From an uncultured Christensenellaceae bacterium (GTDB taxonomy: Bacteria > Bacillota > Clostridia > Christensenellales > Borkfalkiaceae), in contig CAJUOP010000002.1 of the NCBI GenBank assembly GCA_910588465.1, positions 67,162 through 131,161 on the forward strand: a stretch of DNA of 64,000 nt, given 5' to 3'. Position numbers and translations under genes: made by a program. The notes under the pieces are model-generated. The model had not been told where the DNA came from. It did not search any database and was given only the letters and a program-made list of their open reading frames with translations. Shown piece by piece: positions 24,756 through 33,980 of the stretch. Positions within the stretch are counted from its first letter, which is position 1. Each line of letters opens with the position of its first letter.

Positions 24756-26541
24756 CGGACGGCTCCCCCTCTTCTTCCAATTTTTGCAGATCGACCGTTT
24801 TGCGGTAGGCGGGACAGGAGGCGTAGAGATCTCTGTGCGTGCCGACGGCAACGACCTCTCCCTCCTCCAGATAGACGATTTTATCCATGCTCTCCACGGT
24901 GGAAACACGGTGGGCGATCAAAATCGTCGTGCGCCCCGCGCGCGTTTGCTTTAAACCCGCTAAGATCGCCTGCTCCGTCTTGGTATCTACGGCGGAAACC
25001 GAATCGTCTAAAATGAGGATCGGCGCGTCCTTTAACAGCGCGCGGGCAATGGAAATGCGCTGCTTCTGCCCGCCCGAAACGGTAACGCCGCGTTCGCCGA
25101 GCACCGTGTCGTAGCCCTCTTTAAACTCCGCAATATCTCCGTGCACGCCCGCAAGCCGCGCGGCGTGCTCCGCGTCCTCGCGGCTTTGCTCCTCCTCGCC
25201 CGCGGGGCGCGAAAAGGCGATATTGTGCGCAATGGTGTCTCCGAACAGAAAATTGTCCTGCGGAACGTACGCCGCCGCCTCGCGCACCGAACGGACGGTA
25301 AGCGTATTCACGTCCTGCCCGTCGATAAATAACGTTCCGTCGGGCACGTTGTAGGCGCGCAAAATCAAATCGACGACGGTCGTTTTTCCTGCGCCCGCCT
25401 TGCCGATAAGCCCCACGTTTTCGCCCGCCTCTATCGTGAACGACACGTTTTTCAGCGCGTCGTAAGCGGCGGACGGGTAGCGGAAGGTCAGATTTTTAAA
25501 TTCGATTTTCCCCTCGGGCGCTTTCAGCGCAACCGCGCCCTCCGAATCCGTCACGTCCTGCTTCGCGTCCAAAAGCTCGCTGATGCGCTTTAACGAGGCG
25601 CGCCCGCGCGAGGTCATGCCGATCAGGTCGGAAACCGCCATCACGGGCCAGACCATCGCCGTAAAATAGCCGATGTACTCCACCAGCTCGCCCGCGTTAA
25701 ACACGCCCCCGTAAACCAGATATCCGCCGTAGCCCAAAATAATGCAGATCACCGACTCGACGAACAGCGTTACCGTAATGTTTAACAGCGTGGAAGCTTT
25801 GACGAACGCAACGTTCGTTTTCTCGTTCTTCTTGTTCAGGCGGCGAAAGGCCATCAACTCCTTTGCCTCTTTCACGAACGCCTTTATCACCGAAATGCCC
25901 GAAAAGCTCTCCTGCGAAAAATCCGAAAGATCGGAAAACGCCTCCTGCCGCGCCTCCCACTTTTTCGTCATGTATCTGCCGACGAGAACCCCGCTCGCCA
26001 AAAGCAGCGCCATGGGCACGAGCGCGAGCAGAGTAAGGCGGAAATCCATGCGCCACATTTTTATCAGCGTAAGTCCGCCCAAAAACGCCGCATCGAACAA
26101 TTCCATAAATCCCCAGGCAAAGCATTCGTGCACCGTTTCCAGATCGTTGGTGAACAGCGACATGAGATTGCCGACTTTATTTTCCTGATAAAAGCTCTGC
26201 GAAAGATCCTTGCACCGCAAAAACATACGGTCTCTTAAATCGGTCTCCGTTTTAATTGCCGCGCCGAAAAAACAGACGCGCCACAAAAAACGCCCCGCCA
26301 CCATTACGAGGATAATGACGATCATGGGCACGCATATTTTCATCAGCAAAAAATCGAGGTCGAAGGAAACCGCTCCGCCCTCCGTCTGCACGGACCCCGT
26401 GTTGATCCCGTTGATCACCATGCGGAAGAGTTCGGGCACGAGCAGCTGAAAATAGTCTACGACGACAAGCGCGGCAAGTCCGACAAGCAACAAAAGCGCG
26501 TGCTTGAAATAGTAGCGGTTTATGTATTTCCCGAAAATCAC
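24748..26541 (-). CDS. ABC exporter half-transporter, degenerate-site subunit
   Basis: The 597-residue protein has a six-helix membrane domain (~15-310) and a C-terminal ATPase with Walker A GKAGAGKT, canonical signature VSGGQKQR and Walker B LILDDSVSAVD. The catalytic glutamate is replaced by aspartate (DD for DE), marking the degenerate nucleotide site of a heterodimeric exporter. It precedes and overlaps its partner gene. The start is a GTG at 26541 with a strong GGAGGAGGAAGG stretch upstream. A clear promoter (26575-26603) lies just before it, so the two genes form their own operon. Confidence 0.93.
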   Translation of the reverse strand: MIFGKYINRYYFKHALLLLVGLAALVVVDYFQLLVPELFRMVINGINTGSVQTEGGAVSFDLDFLLMKICVPMIVIILVMVAGRFLWRVCFFGAAIKTETDLRDRMFLRCKDLSQSFYQENKVGNLMSLFTNDLETVHECFAWGFMELFDAAFLGGLTLIKMWRMDFRLTLLALVPMALLLASGVLVGRYMTKKWEARQEAFSDLSDFSQESFSGISVIKAFVKEAKELMAFRRLNKKNEKTNVAFVKASTLLNITVTLFVESVICIILGYGGYLVYGGVFNAGELVEYIGYFTAMVWPVMAVSDLIGMTSRGRASLKRISELLDAKQDVTDSEGAVALKAPEGKIEFKNLTFRYPSAAYDALKNVSFTIEAGENVGLIGKAGAGKTTVVDLILRAYNVPDGTLFIDGQDVNTLTVRSVREAAAYVPQDNFLFGDTIAHNIAFSRPAGEEEQSREDAEHAARLAGVHGDIAEFKEGYDTVLGERGVTVSGGQKQRISIARALLKDAPILILDDSVSAVDTKTEQAILAGLKQTRAGRTTILIAHRVSTVESMDKIVYLEEGEVVAVGTHRDLYASCPAYRKTVDLQKLEEEGEPSDA

Positions 26542-26574
26542 GCCCCTTCCTCCTCCGTAAATTTTAGTTTGATT

Positions 26575-26603
26575 ATTGTATCACTCTTTCCTTTATTTGT
26601 CAA
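26575..26603 (-). promoter_or_regulatory. Promoter of the ABC exporter operon
   Basis: The -35 TTGACA (26598-26603) and -10 TACAAT (26575-26580) have 17-base spacing. The -10 lies 33 bases before the GTG start. Confidence 0.8.
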
Positions 26604-26639
26604 ACGGATTCGAACGAGAGATTCTTTCGCCCCGCAAGA

Positions 26640-26765
26640 GGGGCTCAGAATGACGGTTGATGTTACTTGTCATTCCGAGACAAGGCGCAGCCGCGCCGTG
26701 GGAATCCCCTGCCGCGAAAGCCCGCCCCTTGTCATTCTGAGGCTTGCCGAAGAATCCCATAATAC
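26640..26765. repeat. Dispersed CATTCTGAG/GAATCCC repeat, locus 1
   Basis: This 126-bp non-coding stretch contains ACTTGTCATTCCGAG, GGCGCAGCCGCGCC, GGAATCCCCTG, TTGTCATTCTGAG and GAAGAATCCCAT. These are the same building blocks as the larger repeats at 42.9 and 56.4 kb. It lies between the ABC exporter promoter and the terminator of the next gene. Confidence 0.7.
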
Positions 26766-26774
26766 GCAGTCCGC

Positions 26775-26802
26775 AAAAAAGGGCGTTCCCAAGAACGCCC
26801 TT
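26775..26802 (-). terminator. Intrinsic terminator after the 204-residue membrane protein gene
   Basis: A 10-bp perfect stem, AAGGGCGTTC with GAACGCCCTT, has a four-base loop and is followed by T6 on the minus strand. It starts four bases beyond the stop codon. Confidence 0.88.
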
Positions 26803-26806
26803 CACG

Positions 26807-27421
26807 TTACAACTGATATTTGGCGGTAAGCTTTAACACGGAGGAGAGGCAGTCGTTCAGCGAGCGCGCCTCCTGCTTGGTGAGCGCCTTGCCGCGGTAC
26901 AAATCGAGCTTACGCCGCAATGCGTCCGTTTCCAGCCGATCGCTCGGATTAAGCTTTGCGGAAGCGAGTTTATTCAGCAGCGCGTCGGCATGGTCGAGCT
27001 GGGGCGGAGCTTCGAGCTGCGCCGCCGCGGGCGAATCCTCGAAGCAGCACACCTTGGGCGGGCGCCCGTCGTTCGATTCGGGCACGATAAGCTCCTCGCG
27101 AAATTTTTCGTACATTTTTTCCGCCTTGCCCTTTTTGGCGACGACCCGTTTTTTCAGCTTAGGCAAATACAGCAGGCAGCCCAAAAGCGCGCCCCACGCC
27201 GCAAATATGCCCAAATAGACGAACGCGTTAACCGCTCCGTCCGCACTCACAAGGGCGAACCCAATGCCGACAAGCGCCGTGCAAAGCGCAGGGTAAAGCT
27301 TCCGCCCGCCCAAAAATCCGAGCAGCGCGACAAGCGCCGCGCAAAGCAAGGGCAATATAAGCAGCGGAACAAATGCGGGCACACGCGCCAACAACGTTAC
27401 GAACTGAGTAAAAATTTCCAT
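26807..27421 (-). CDS. Hypothetical membrane protein with cytoplasmic helical tail
   Basis: The 204-residue protein has three hydrophobic helices in the first ~100 residues (~10-37, 42-62, 66-88), then a basic stretch LKKRVVAKKGKAEK. A soluble tail of ~100 residues contains a Cys-Cys pair (VCCFED) and predicted helices. I recognise no family. It is followed by its own terminator and lies 76 bases downstream of addA, so it may be read through from addAB. The ribosome site before the ATG is GGGAG. Confidence 0.6.
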   Translation of the reverse strand: MEIFTQFVTLLARVPAFVPLLILPLLCAALVALLGFLGGRKLYPALCTALVGIGFALVSADGAVNAFVYLGIFAAWGALLGCLLYLPKLKKRVVAKKGKAEKMYEKFREELIVPESNDGRPPKVCCFEDSPAAAQLEAPPQLDHADALLNKLASAKLNPSDRLETDALRRKLDLYRGKALTKQEARSLNDCLSSVLKLTAKYQL

Positions 27422-27497
27422 ATAAATCTCCCGATTAAAGATAGCCTGTTTTTCTTGCCGATTTATCGCCGAAACCGTCGGCTTTCGTCGAAAAAGT

Positions 27498-30400
27498 TCA
27501 CATTGCGATTTCCGAGCCGTTTAAAAAATTCACGATGGCGGCGCGGACGGTATTTTCGTCCACGCGCATCGTCCGCGCGACCGCCTTTTTATACAGCGCG
27601 ATCTGCACGGCGTATTTTTCGCGCAGGGACGAATCGGACAGATTCGAATACTTATAATCGATGATCCCGTAGCCCTCTTCGTCCTCGTACAATAAATCGA
27701 TCGCGCCCTGATACACGGTGTTATCCTCCGCCTGCGTGGGCTCGAGCTCGTTTGCGGGGATCCCGACAAGGAATTTTCTTTCCCGCCACACGCGCTTGCC
27801 CGCAAGCGCGGCGATGCAGGGAATCTTCATTATTTTGTCCAGCCTGTCCGCCTTTAAAAATTTTATCTGCTCTTCGGTCAACAGCCCCTGCGCGCGCATA
27901 CGACCGAGCTCCTCGCGCGCGTCCTTTCCGAACTGCGCGAACTGCAAAAACGCATGGTACGCAAGCCCCGCCTCCACCGAGGTCTTTTCGTGCGGCTCGT
28001 CCGAAAAATACAGCGCGTACGGCGCGTCCTCTTCCGCCCCCCGCCGCATAAGGTCGGTCGCGGAGCTCTTCACGTGCAGCGCGGTGCTCGGCAGGTAGGG
28101 ATAGCGCGCGCCCATGCCGTACGCTTCGATTCTCTCCGCGCGCTCCGTCTCCTCCGCCGCCCCGTTCTCCTCCCGTCGGGAAAATTCCTCCGCGGCGGGC
28201 TCGGGCGCGAACCGATCTTGAAACCTCGACAAATCGAAAAAGTCCGAAAGTCTTTCGGCGTAGCGCGGGGAACCCGCGCCGTCCTTTTCGTCGAACAGCA
28301 GGTGCAGGCGATACCGCGCGCGCGTCATGGCGACGTAGAGCAGATTGCGCTCGCCCTTTCTGTCCTCCCCGTCCAGACAGAGAAGAGAGGCGCGGCGCGT
28401 AAGCGTTTCGTACATGCGGCGCGAGGGCACGTCGTAACACTTAGGCGCGGCGAGAAATTCTTCCGTCCAGAGCACCTCGTCCCGCTCCGACCCGCGGAAG
28501 GGCGTATCGAGGTTGGCAAGAATCACGATCGGGTATTCCAAGCCCTTGGACGCGTGCATGGTTAGCACCTTTACCGCGTTTTCGCCTCCGCTCTCCGAAA
28601 AATCGACGCGGTAGCCCGCCGCCTTCAACCCGCTTAAAAATGCGTGCACGCTCCCCGCGCGCTCCGCCTCCTCCGTCAGTCTGCGCACGCGCGCAAGTCG
28701 GTTTTTCCCGTCCGGCTTGGCGGCGATCTGCGCTTCCAGCCCCAGCGACAGTAACAGATTCACCGTCTCCGCCGCCGTCTTGACGCAAGCCGCCGCCCGC
28801 AGTCCATCCAGCCTTTCGAAGAACGCAACGAGCTTTCGCGCAAGGTCGCCCTGCTCCCGCTTCGCAAACTCCTTGCAGGCGCCGCGGAAGGCGTACACCT
28901 CGGGATAGCGCGCCCGTATCTTTGCAAGCTCGCCGTCCGAAAAGCCCCCGATCGCCGAGAGCATGGCGCCCGCCAGCGGGATATCCTGCTCGGGATTGTC
29001 GAGCAGCGACAGCCAATCGAGCACCAGCCGCGCCTCGAAATAGTCGCACACGTTCACCGCCGAAGAGGACGTGACGGGGATCCCCCGCGCGGCGAGCATA
29101 CGCGCCACCCGCTCCGCGTCGCCCGACTTCTTTCTTACCAGCACTGCGATGTCTCCCCAGTCCGCCTTTTTCCACGCGCCCTGTCCGTGCGGAGTCTGCT
29201 CGTCCGCGTCGAACCACTCCCTGCCGTATTCGGACTGCACCAGCGCGACGATTTTTTCCGCCGCCGCGCTCGTGTCCGTTCTGCCCGAGCCGCTCAGCAC
29301 CGAATATACCGTCAGCTCGCCCCGCTCCCGCCGCTCCGACTTTTTCACGCGGTGGAAGAGCACCTCGCCCTTATTTGCGCCGTAGCGCGCGCCGCCCGTC
29401 ATGGGCGTGTAAGTCATGTCCGGCAGCCGCCCGAACACGTCGTTCACCGCGTTTAAAATATTTTCCGCCGAACGGAAATTCTGCGTGAGCCGCAGCGACA
29501 GGGGAAGCTCCCGCTCCTTCTGCTCGAAAAATTCCGAATCGCTCCCGCGGAACGCGTAAATCGCCTGCTTGGCGTCCCCCACCAAAAACAGATCCTGCCC
29601 CGCCAGCAAAGAGACGATGCTTTCCTGCACGGGGTTTACGTCCTGATACTCGTCCACGAACACGTATTTATATTTCGCGTGGAGCTCCTCGCGCACGGCG
29701 GGCTCGCTCAGCACCCGCAAAGCGCACTTTTCCAAATCTCCGTAATCGAGCACGCCCGCCTCGCTTTTCAGCCGCGCATACCGCTCGCCGTAGTCCCGAA
29801 TCAGGGTGCACAACGCCGCGGCGCACTCGTCCGCCGTTTTGCAGCGCGCGCGCTCCGTCTTTTCGTCCTCGAACGCTTTCAGCTCGGCATACAGCTCCTT
29901 CACGCGCTTGCTCAGCTCGCCCAGGCGGGTAAGGTTGTCCCGTTCCTCTCCCTCGGCAGCCGTTCTGCGGGGCGTGTTCGGAACGGCGGGCAGCCCGAGC
30001 AGGACCGCTTCGAACAGCCCCCGCGCCAGCGCAACGCGCTCCGCCGCGCCCGCGAGGATCCCCGCCATTTCCGCCGCGCGCGACGACGGGGGAAATTTTC
30101 CCTTTAACTCTTCCGCTTCGCACAGCAGCTCTTTTGCGCGGAACGCAAAGTCCGCCCAAACGCGCGCGCAGGCTTTTTCGAACGTATCCTCCCGCCCCGC
30201 GCGTTCCAAAATCCCTTCGTAGTCCTGTTCGTCGCGCAGTCCGTTGTAGGAGGAAAGCACCAGCTCCCGCAAAAACGCGTCCTTTTTTTTGCGGAAATAC
30301 ACGGACAGCAGACGGCGGAAATCCTCCCCGCCCTCCTCGTAGGCGTGCTCGAACACCTCGTCCAGCGCGCGCAGGGAAAGCGACTTTGCCTCCGCGTCGT

Positions 30401-30782
30401 CCGAGCCGAGAATGCGGAACGCGGGATCGACCCCCGCCAAAAAGAAATGGGTGCGCAAGAGCCGAGCGCAAAAGGAATGAACGGTGCTCACGTCGGCGAG
30501 CGGGAGGGCGTTCAACTGCGCTTTGAGCCGCGCGCGCGTCTCCCCGTCCGAAACGGCGAGGCGTTTCACAAGCTCGGCGCGGAGCTTGTCGCGCATTTGC
30601 GCCGCCGCCTTGTTGGTAAAGGTAACGGCGAGCACTTCGCTCACGTCCGCGCCCGACAAAATAATATCCACAAGGCGAGTGATCATGACAAATGTCTTGC
30701 CGCTGCCCGCCGAAGCGGAGACGATCACCCTGCCGCGCGCTTCCACCGCGCGTCTCTGTTCTTCCGTCAACCGTACGCTCAT
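27498..30782 (-). CDS. addA: AddA helicase-nuclease subunit
   Basis: The 1094-residue UvrD/Rep-type superfamily 1 helicase has Walker A SASAGSGKT (~22-30), Walker B VFVDEYQDVNPVQ, motif III-like VGDAKQAIYAFRG, and later QNFRS and VLTMHASKGLEYP. The C-terminal RecB-type nuclease contains the D-x~10-DYKYSN active site and QIALY motif. AddAB processes double-strand DNA ends for RecA-dependent repair and degrades foreign DNA until a Chi site is met. Its ATG at 30782 overlaps the addB stop as ATGA; a longer in-frame extension into addB is rejected. Length is somewhat shorter than the ~1230 residues of Bacillus AddA. Confidence 0.96.
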   Translation of the reverse strand: MSVRLTEEQRRAVEARGRVIVSASAGSGKTFVMITRLVDIILSGADVSEVLAVTFTNKAAAQMRDKLRAELVKRLAVSDGETRARLKAQLNALPLADVSTVHSFCARLLRTHFFLAGVDPAFRILGSDDAEAKSLSLRALDEVFEHAYEEGGEDFRRLLSVYFRKKKDAFLRELVLSSYNGLRDEQDYEGILERAGREDTFEKACARVWADFAFRAKELLCEAEELKGKFPPSSRAAEMAGILAGAAERVALARGLFEAVLLGLPAVPNTPRRTAAEGEERDNLTRLGELSKRVKELYAELKAFEDEKTERARCKTADECAAALCTLIRDYGERYARLKSEAGVLDYGDLEKCALRVLSEPAVREELHAKYKYVFVDEYQDVNPVQESIVSLLAGQDLFLVGDAKQAIYAFRGSDSEFFEQKERELPLSLRLTQNFRSAENILNAVNDVFGRLPDMTYTPMTGGARYGANKGEVLFHRVKKSERRERGELTVYSVLSGSGRTDTSAAAEKIVALVQSEYGREWFDADEQTPHGQGAWKKADWGDIAVLVRKKSGDAERVARMLAARGIPVTSSSAVNVCDYFEARLVLDWLSLLDNPEQDIPLAGAMLSAIGGFSDGELAKIRARYPEVYAFRGACKEFAKREQGDLARKLVAFFERLDGLRAAACVKTAAETVNLLLSLGLEAQIAAKPDGKNRLARVRRLTEEAERAGSVHAFLSGLKAAGYRVDFSESGGENAVKVLTMHASKGLEYPIVILANLDTPFRGSERDEVLWTEEFLAAPKCYDVPSRRMYETLTRRASLLCLDGEDRKGERNLLYVAMTRARYRLHLLFDEKDGAGSPRYAERLSDFFDLSRFQDRFAPEPAAEEFSRREENGAAEETERAERIEAYGMGARYPYLPSTALHVKSSATDLMRRGAEEDAPYALYFSDEPHEKTSVEAGLAYHAFLQFAQFGKDAREELGRMRAQGLLTEEQIKFLKADRLDKIMKIPCIAALAGKRVWRERKFLVGIPANELEPTQAEDNTVYQGAIDLLYEDEEGYGIIDYKYSNLSDSSLREKYAVQIALYKKAVARTMRVDENTVRAAIVNFLNGSEIAM

Positions 30783-33700
30783 AACTCGCCCCGCTCCTTT
30801 TTCACCAGCGCGGCGATCTGCGAGCACTTCACGCTCTCTTCCTTCCGCGGCTCGCCCGTAAACGCGCACAGGCTCTTCAGCTTGCAGTATGCGCACGCGC
30901 CCTCGTACGGCGAGGGGCGGATGTTGCCCGCCTTCATTTCGCGCTCCGCCCTGTCGCTGACGAGCAGCGAATACTCCAAAAACGCCTCGAAGTCGGATTG
31001 CGCCATTCCCTTGTCCGTTGCTCTTCCGCCCAGCGTTCCCTCGAACAGCTCGCTCTTTTCCCCCTCTTTGAGCGCGACGTCCATAAACGAGACCACGTTC
31101 GCCTCTCCGCTGTAAAAGCCCTTCATGCGGTACTTTACCGCGTCCGGCTTGGCGTAGACGTCCGCCGCGGGGAAATAGAACGCACCCGCCGCGCGTTTGC
31201 CCTGCGCCGCCGCCGAGAGATACAGCTCGAGCTGCAGCTTTCTGCCCGTGTAGTAAGAGGTGGGGCTGTCGTCGATCGCGCCCGTCTTATAGTCGATCAC
31301 CCGAACGTATTCCTCCGCCGCATCGATTCGGTCGGCAGTGCCGCTAAGCTCCAGATCGGGGATTTCCACCCGAGTCTCCGCCGCAAGCACGCGGAACGCC
31401 GAGCGCGCCAGCTGACGGTACGCCGCCGCCGAAACTTCTTCGCCCTCCGCAATCAGTCTGTCCCCCGTGTAGGCGCCCGCCGCCGTATCGGTAAGCGCGG
31501 CATACTTCGCTTCCTTTAATTTCAGCTCGCCCGTCTCGCGCGCAAAGGCGCGGCACGCCGCCTCGTCCGAAAAGTCGTTCAGTCTCTTGCCAACCTCTTC
31601 GAGCACGGCGTGCACAAAGGAGCCCGCGTCCGTATCGAGCACGGTGCGTTCCTCCCGCTCGCGCAGCCTGAGCCCGCGCGAGGCGAAGCCCGCGTAGGGA
31701 CAGGCAAAGTAGCTTTCGAGCAGGGTGGGCGAAACGTTCTGCTCCCGCTTGAAATACAGCTCGGCAACGCCCGCGACGTCGCCCTTTTCTCCGCCGTACA
31801 AAAGAGCGTCCGCGCGCTCCCACTCCTCCGCGCCCAGCGTGCTGCAAAGCGCGAAAAAGCGCGTCTGCGCCTCCGCGCCACCCTTTTCCCGTTCCCGCCC
31901 GTAGGCAAGCAGATTGAGCGTTGCGGGCGCCTTTTCGCTGCAATCGTAGGGGTATAACGCGGGCATGGGGGGCATATCGAACAGTTTTTGCACGGTGCGG
32001 ATGATTTCTCCCGCGTTTGCCTCCGTCCCCTTTCGGCGCAGAGAACAGCTGAAATACGCCTCTTTTTCGAACGCGCACAAATTCAGCGCGAGCGCCTCGC
32101 GCGCCCTCCTGTTCACCTGCTCGATGGCGGGCTCGATTTCCGTTTGCAGCGCGCTCAGCCGTTTGATCTCGCCGTCTCCGATCACGGCGGTATCCGCGCA
32201 AACGCGCGGCACATCGTCCGTAAGCCCCACGGCGAACAGCACCTTTACGCGGGCGATGCGGCTCTCCGTCATATCCCCCGCGTACACCGCGTCCGCGTAT
32301 TGCGGGATCATGGAAACCTTTAACGCGCTCATGCCGTTTTCGAGCACCGCGGCAAACTCGCGCGCGGAGAACGTACGCCCGCCCGCCACCGTCTCCGTTT
32401 CGCACAGCACGTTTTCGAGCGGCTTTAAATCGAGATAGCGTTTCTCCTCCGCAGAGAGCGTTTTGCCCAGCCGCTCGGCGATCGGCTCCCAACCGACCAG
32501 CTCGCGCAGGGCGCGCACCGCCTTCACGAACGAAGCGCCGCTCCCCTTTCCGCCCTTGGGAAAGAGGGACAAGACCGCAAGCAGCTTCTCCCGACAGGCG
32601 CACAGCGCGTCTCTGTCGTAGCGGGCGACCGCCTCGCCCGTCTTGATCTCCCGCTTCGCCGCGCCGCGGTAGCCGCCGTACTTTAACAGATAGTTACGGA
32701 ACTCGCCGCTCTCGCCGAAGCAGACGTTGGCGCAGACGGCGTCCGCGTCCTCGGGCAGCACGCCGCCGTGCAGGGCGCGCAATACGGCGAGGACGAACGC
32801 GCAGAACGGGTGCTCCGCGAACGACCGCTTTTTATCCGCATAGAAGGGAATGCGATAGGCGGAGAACACCTTTTCGACGGCAAGAAAGCTTTCCCCGTCG
32901 GGCACCAGCACGGCGATATCGCGGTAGCGCAGCCCCTCGGCAACGTATTTTTTAATGAGCGCGGCGACCGTGTTCAGCTCGTCCGTTTCGTCCTCGGCAA
33001 AGAACGCGCGTACGCTCTTTTCCGGCTGCGGCGCGGGTGGAAGCAGCTCGGGCGCGAACAGCGTTCCGCGCAGCCGAAGGGCGGCGGGAGAGAGAGTGCA
33101 GCCCGTCTTTTCCCGCACGGGCTCTCCGCAGTCGCTCACGGCGCGCAAAAAAGCGCGCGCCGCCTCGTTGGTGTAAATTTCCTCGGCTCCGCCCAAAAAT
33201 ATCCCCGTTACGCTTTTCGCGTTCTCGGCGGCGGCACAGATCCCCTCCCGCGCCTGCTTGGTAAAGGAACCGAACGCGAAAAAGAAGACGTTCGTTTCGT
33301 GCAGCCCGCCCGAGGAAAGCTTTTCGGGGAGCAGCGAAAGATAGCCGTTTTCGTCCAGCAGTCCGTTTTCCGCCAAAAAAGCGTTGTAGCGTTCGAGCAG
33401 GAACGCCAGATCGGAAAGCTTCCACCGCAAAAATCCGTCCGTCGCCTCGGCGTTCTCGCGCAGGGTCTGCGCCGAAATGCGGGAGGCGGAAAGCTGGGCG
33501 ATCGTCTCGTAAACGGCGGAAGCGGAGTTGGGGCGGAAGCATTTCAGCTCCTCTCCGTGCTCCTCGATCAACGCGGAAATTTCCATTACCGAACCGTATT
33601 TGGAGAGCACGCGCCGCCCGTCCGCCAAAAAGCGGGCAAGCGTGGTCACCTCGGTGTCGAACGTGCCCCCGAGGCGGTTTACGATCGCGCGCTCCGCAAG

Positions 33701-33823
33701 CAGGGTAAGCCTGTCCTCGCAGAACACCAAATTTTTCCCGCCCTTTTGTTCGGAGGCGGCAACGCAGTCGGCAAGCGATTGCAGCGCGTCGTCCAGCGTG
33801 GGCGCGAGAACGGTTTTCAGCAT
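30779..33823 (-). CDS. addB: AddB nuclease subunit
   Basis: The 1014-residue partner of AddA has an inactivated helicase-like N-terminal half; no Walker A motif is visible near the start. The C-terminal nuclease contains LSGTADRIDAAEEYVRVIDYKTG. Cysteines in YFACPYAGF and EGACAYCKLKSLC match the four cysteines of the AddB iron-sulfur cluster that pins the nuclease domain. AddB recognises Chi in well-studied relatives; the lack of Walker A here indicates it does not hydrolyse ATP. It is the first gene of the operon and is coupled to addA by a four-base overlap. The ribosome site is weak (GGAAATTGACGA). Confidence 0.93.
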   Translation of the reverse strand: MLKTVLAPTLDDALQSLADCVAASEQKGGKNLVFCEDRLTLLAERAIVNRLGGTFDTEVTTLARFLADGRRVLSKYGSVMEISALIEEHGEELKCFRPNSASAVYETIAQLSASRISAQTLRENAEATDGFLRWKLSDLAFLLERYNAFLAENGLLDENGYLSLLPEKLSSGGLHETNVFFFAFGSFTKQAREGICAAAENAKSVTGIFLGGAEEIYTNEAARAFLRAVSDCGEPVREKTGCTLSPAALRLRGTLFAPELLPPAPQPEKSVRAFFAEDETDELNTVAALIKKYVAEGLRYRDIAVLVPDGESFLAVEKVFSAYRIPFYADKKRSFAEHPFCAFVLAVLRALHGGVLPEDADAVCANVCFGESGEFRNYLLKYGGYRGAAKREIKTGEAVARYDRDALCACREKLLAVLSLFPKGGKGSGASFVKAVRALRELVGWEPIAERLGKTLSAEEKRYLDLKPLENVLCETETVAGGRTFSAREFAAVLENGMSALKVSMIPQYADAVYAGDMTESRIARVKVLFAVGLTDDVPRVCADTAVIGDGEIKRLSALQTEIEPAIEQVNRRAREALALNLCAFEKEAYFSCSLRRKGTEANAGEIIRTVQKLFDMPPMPALYPYDCSEKAPATLNLLAYGREREKGGAEAQTRFFALCSTLGAEEWERADALLYGGEKGDVAGVAELYFKREQNVSPTLLESYFACPYAGFASRGLRLREREERTVLDTDAGSFVHAVLEEVGKRLNDFSDEAACRAFARETGELKLKEAKYAALTDTAAGAYTGDRLIAEGEEVSAAAYRQLARSAFRVLAAETRVEIPDLELSGTADRIDAAEEYVRVIDYKTGAIDDSPTSYYTGRKLQLELYLSAAAQGKRAAGAFYFPAADVYAKPDAVKYRMKGFYSGEANVVSFMDVALKEGEKSELFEGTLGGRATDKGMAQSDFEAFLEYSLLVSDRAEREMKAGNIRPSPYEGACAYCKLKSLCAFTGEPRKEESVKCSQIAALVKKERGEL

Positions 33824-33848
33824 TCGTCAATTTCCGTTTTTTTCTTTT

Positions 33849-33857
33849 ATTATATCA
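33849..33857 (-). promoter_or_regulatory. Extended -10 promoter of addBA
   Basis: An extended -10, TGATATAAT (minus strand, 33857 to 33849), lies about 25 bases before the addB start. No good -35 is visible at 17 bases, which is common for extended -10 promoters. Confidence 0.5.
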
Positions 33858-33896
33858 TCTTTTCACAAAAATTTCTTGCGATTGAGAGCATTTATT

Positions 33897-33925
33897 TTTA
33901 CAAAACCGAAAAAATATGTTATAAT
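33897..33925 (+). promoter_or_regulatory. Promoter of the plus-strand lipoprotein gene
   Basis: The -35 TTTACA (33897-33902) and perfect -10 TATAAT (33920-33925) have 17-base spacing. The start codon is 55 bases downstream. It is divergent from the addB promoter. Confidence 0.8.
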
Positions 33926-33980
33926 GAGGAAAAAGTGCGGAAATTTTTCCGTAAACTTCAAATATTTTCCGGAGATCATC

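Noticed and set aside
27498..30896. N-terminal extension of AddA beyond the ATG at 30782
   Set aside because: The added residues lie in the addB coding region in another frame, have no ribosome site, and the ATGA overlap start places the Walker A motif at the usual distance.
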